14,855 nucleotides of DNA, from positions 1 to 14,855 of the forward strand of contig JAEZAL010000016.1 in assembly GCA_023427705.1 (NCBI GenBank), written 5' to 3'. The stretch is from Bacillota bacterium. GTDB lineage: Bacteria > Bacillota > Clostridia > Clostridiales > Clostridiaceae. Position numbers and translations under genes: made by a program. The first letter of the stretch is position 1; every line of letters begins with the position of its first letter. Below are positions 14,521-14,855 of the stretch, piece after piece. The notes under the pieces are model-generated. The model was not told where the DNA came from. It worked only from the letters and a program-made list of their open reading frames with translations, and did no database searches.

Positions 14521-14564
14521 ACCTTTATAACAATAGACTTAAATCTATTCTTATAAAGATCTTT
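14512..14564 (-). terminator. Long intrinsic terminator of the rRNA/tRNA-Asn transcript
   Basis: On the minus strand a 14-bp outer stem (14551-14564 with 14517-14530, one G-U pair) is extended after a C-C/G-G mismatch by a 6-bp inner stem (14544-14549 with 14532-14537). The inner loop has 6 nt. A T-rich tail follows. It begins 10 nt after the tRNA CCA end. Confidence 0.9.
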
Positions 14565-14573
14565 AAATAAAAA

Positions 14574-14648
<75 letters not shown>

Positions 14649-14760
14649 ATATTTTATTTTCAGAGTGTTCTCTGAAAATTGCACATGAATGAGAGCCAAA
14701 ATCTTTGATTTTGTTTCTCGAATTTACTCAGCTTGCTGAGTTTCCTTCTTGAATTTTATT
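14649..14760 (-). other. 23S rRNA 3' trailer / spacer to tRNA-Asn, with three hairpins and no 5S gene
   Basis: A 112-nt transcribed spacer. In transcript order it holds a stretch next to the 23S end (14760-14742) that would pair with the 23S 5' leader as processing stalk. Then come hairpin 14726-14741 (ACTCAGC/GCTGAGT), hairpin 14691-14719 (GAGA + CAAAATC/GATTTTG + TCTC with a 2x2 internal loop) and a 10-bp hairpin 14656-14679 (core TTTTCAGAG/CTCTGAAAA, loop of four). None has a terminator T-run on the transcribed strand. No 5S rRNA sequence is present. Confidence 0.7.
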
Positions 14761-14855
14761 GGTCAAGCCCTCGACCTATTAGTATCAGTCAGCTAAATAT
14801 GTTACCACACTTACACCTCTGACCTATCAACCTTGTGTTCTTCAAGGGGTCTTAC
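14761..14855 (-). rRNA. 23S ribosomal RNA, 3' end (rest outside window)
   Basis: The minus strand reads the conserved last ~95 nt of bacterial 23S rRNA. Landmarks include AAGACCCCTTGAAGA, ACAAGGTTGATAGG, AGAGGTGTAAG, TATTTAGCTGACTGA and TACTAATAGGTCGAGGGCTTGACC at the 3' end. The mature end is placed at the CTTGACC; it could differ by a few bases. The body of the gene extends past the right window edge. Confidence 0.96.

Overview
The base composition (very A+T rich), AGGAGG-type ribosome binding sites, the tRNA and rRNA sequences, and the gene families (LtaS-type sulfatase, TsaD, a glpA-associated-like flavoprotein, TldD/TldE) point to a low-GC Gram-positive anaerobe. It is most likely a Clostridium sensu stricto species, seen on an ordinary chromosome rather than on a phage or plasmid. 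There is no transposase, integrase, CRISPR array or other obvious mobile gene. No gene-free stretch exceeds about 235 bases.

Left part (1-2914, minus strand): tsaD (tRNA t6A synthesis) is followed 21 nt later by a membrane-anchored alpha/beta-hydrolase-like protein. Then comes the N-terminal half of an HtrA-family serine protease, cut by the window edge before its catalytic serine. The hydrolase-like protein has Glu where the nucleophile should be and no C-terminal catalytic His, so it looks like a pseudoenzyme. Centre-left (3123-4348, plus strand): a RusA-like resolvase with a C-terminal zinc ribbon is coupled to an SGNH/GDSL esterase. The pair ends at a strong hairpin shared with the convergent flavoprotein gene (4404-5357, minus). 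That flavoprotein keeps its FAD motif but has lost the glycines of its second dinucleotide fold.

Centre (5592-7463, plus strand): an LtaS-family polyglycerolphosphate lipoteichoic acid synthase with all key catalytic residues. It sits behind a good sigma-A promoter and a short leader holding a 7-codon mini-ORF inside a hairpin. A bidirectional terminator separates it from a convergent GNAT acetyltransferase gene.

Right part (8099-14450, minus strand): a compact five-gene operon in the order OmpR-type response regulator, sensor histidine kinase, large lipoprotein of unknown function, TldD, TldE/PmbA. Gaps are between a 4-nt overlap and 12 nt, and a terminator closes it. This is the most interesting unit in the window: a two-component system and an undescribed cell-surface lipoprotein locked to the TldD/TldE peptidase. 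Upstream of it lies the end of an rRNA operon (3' end of 23S rRNA, then tRNA-Asn, then a very long terminator hairpin). No 5S rRNA gene lies between 23S and the tRNA.

Functional links within the operon, and all regulatory sites, are inferred from arrangement and motifs only.
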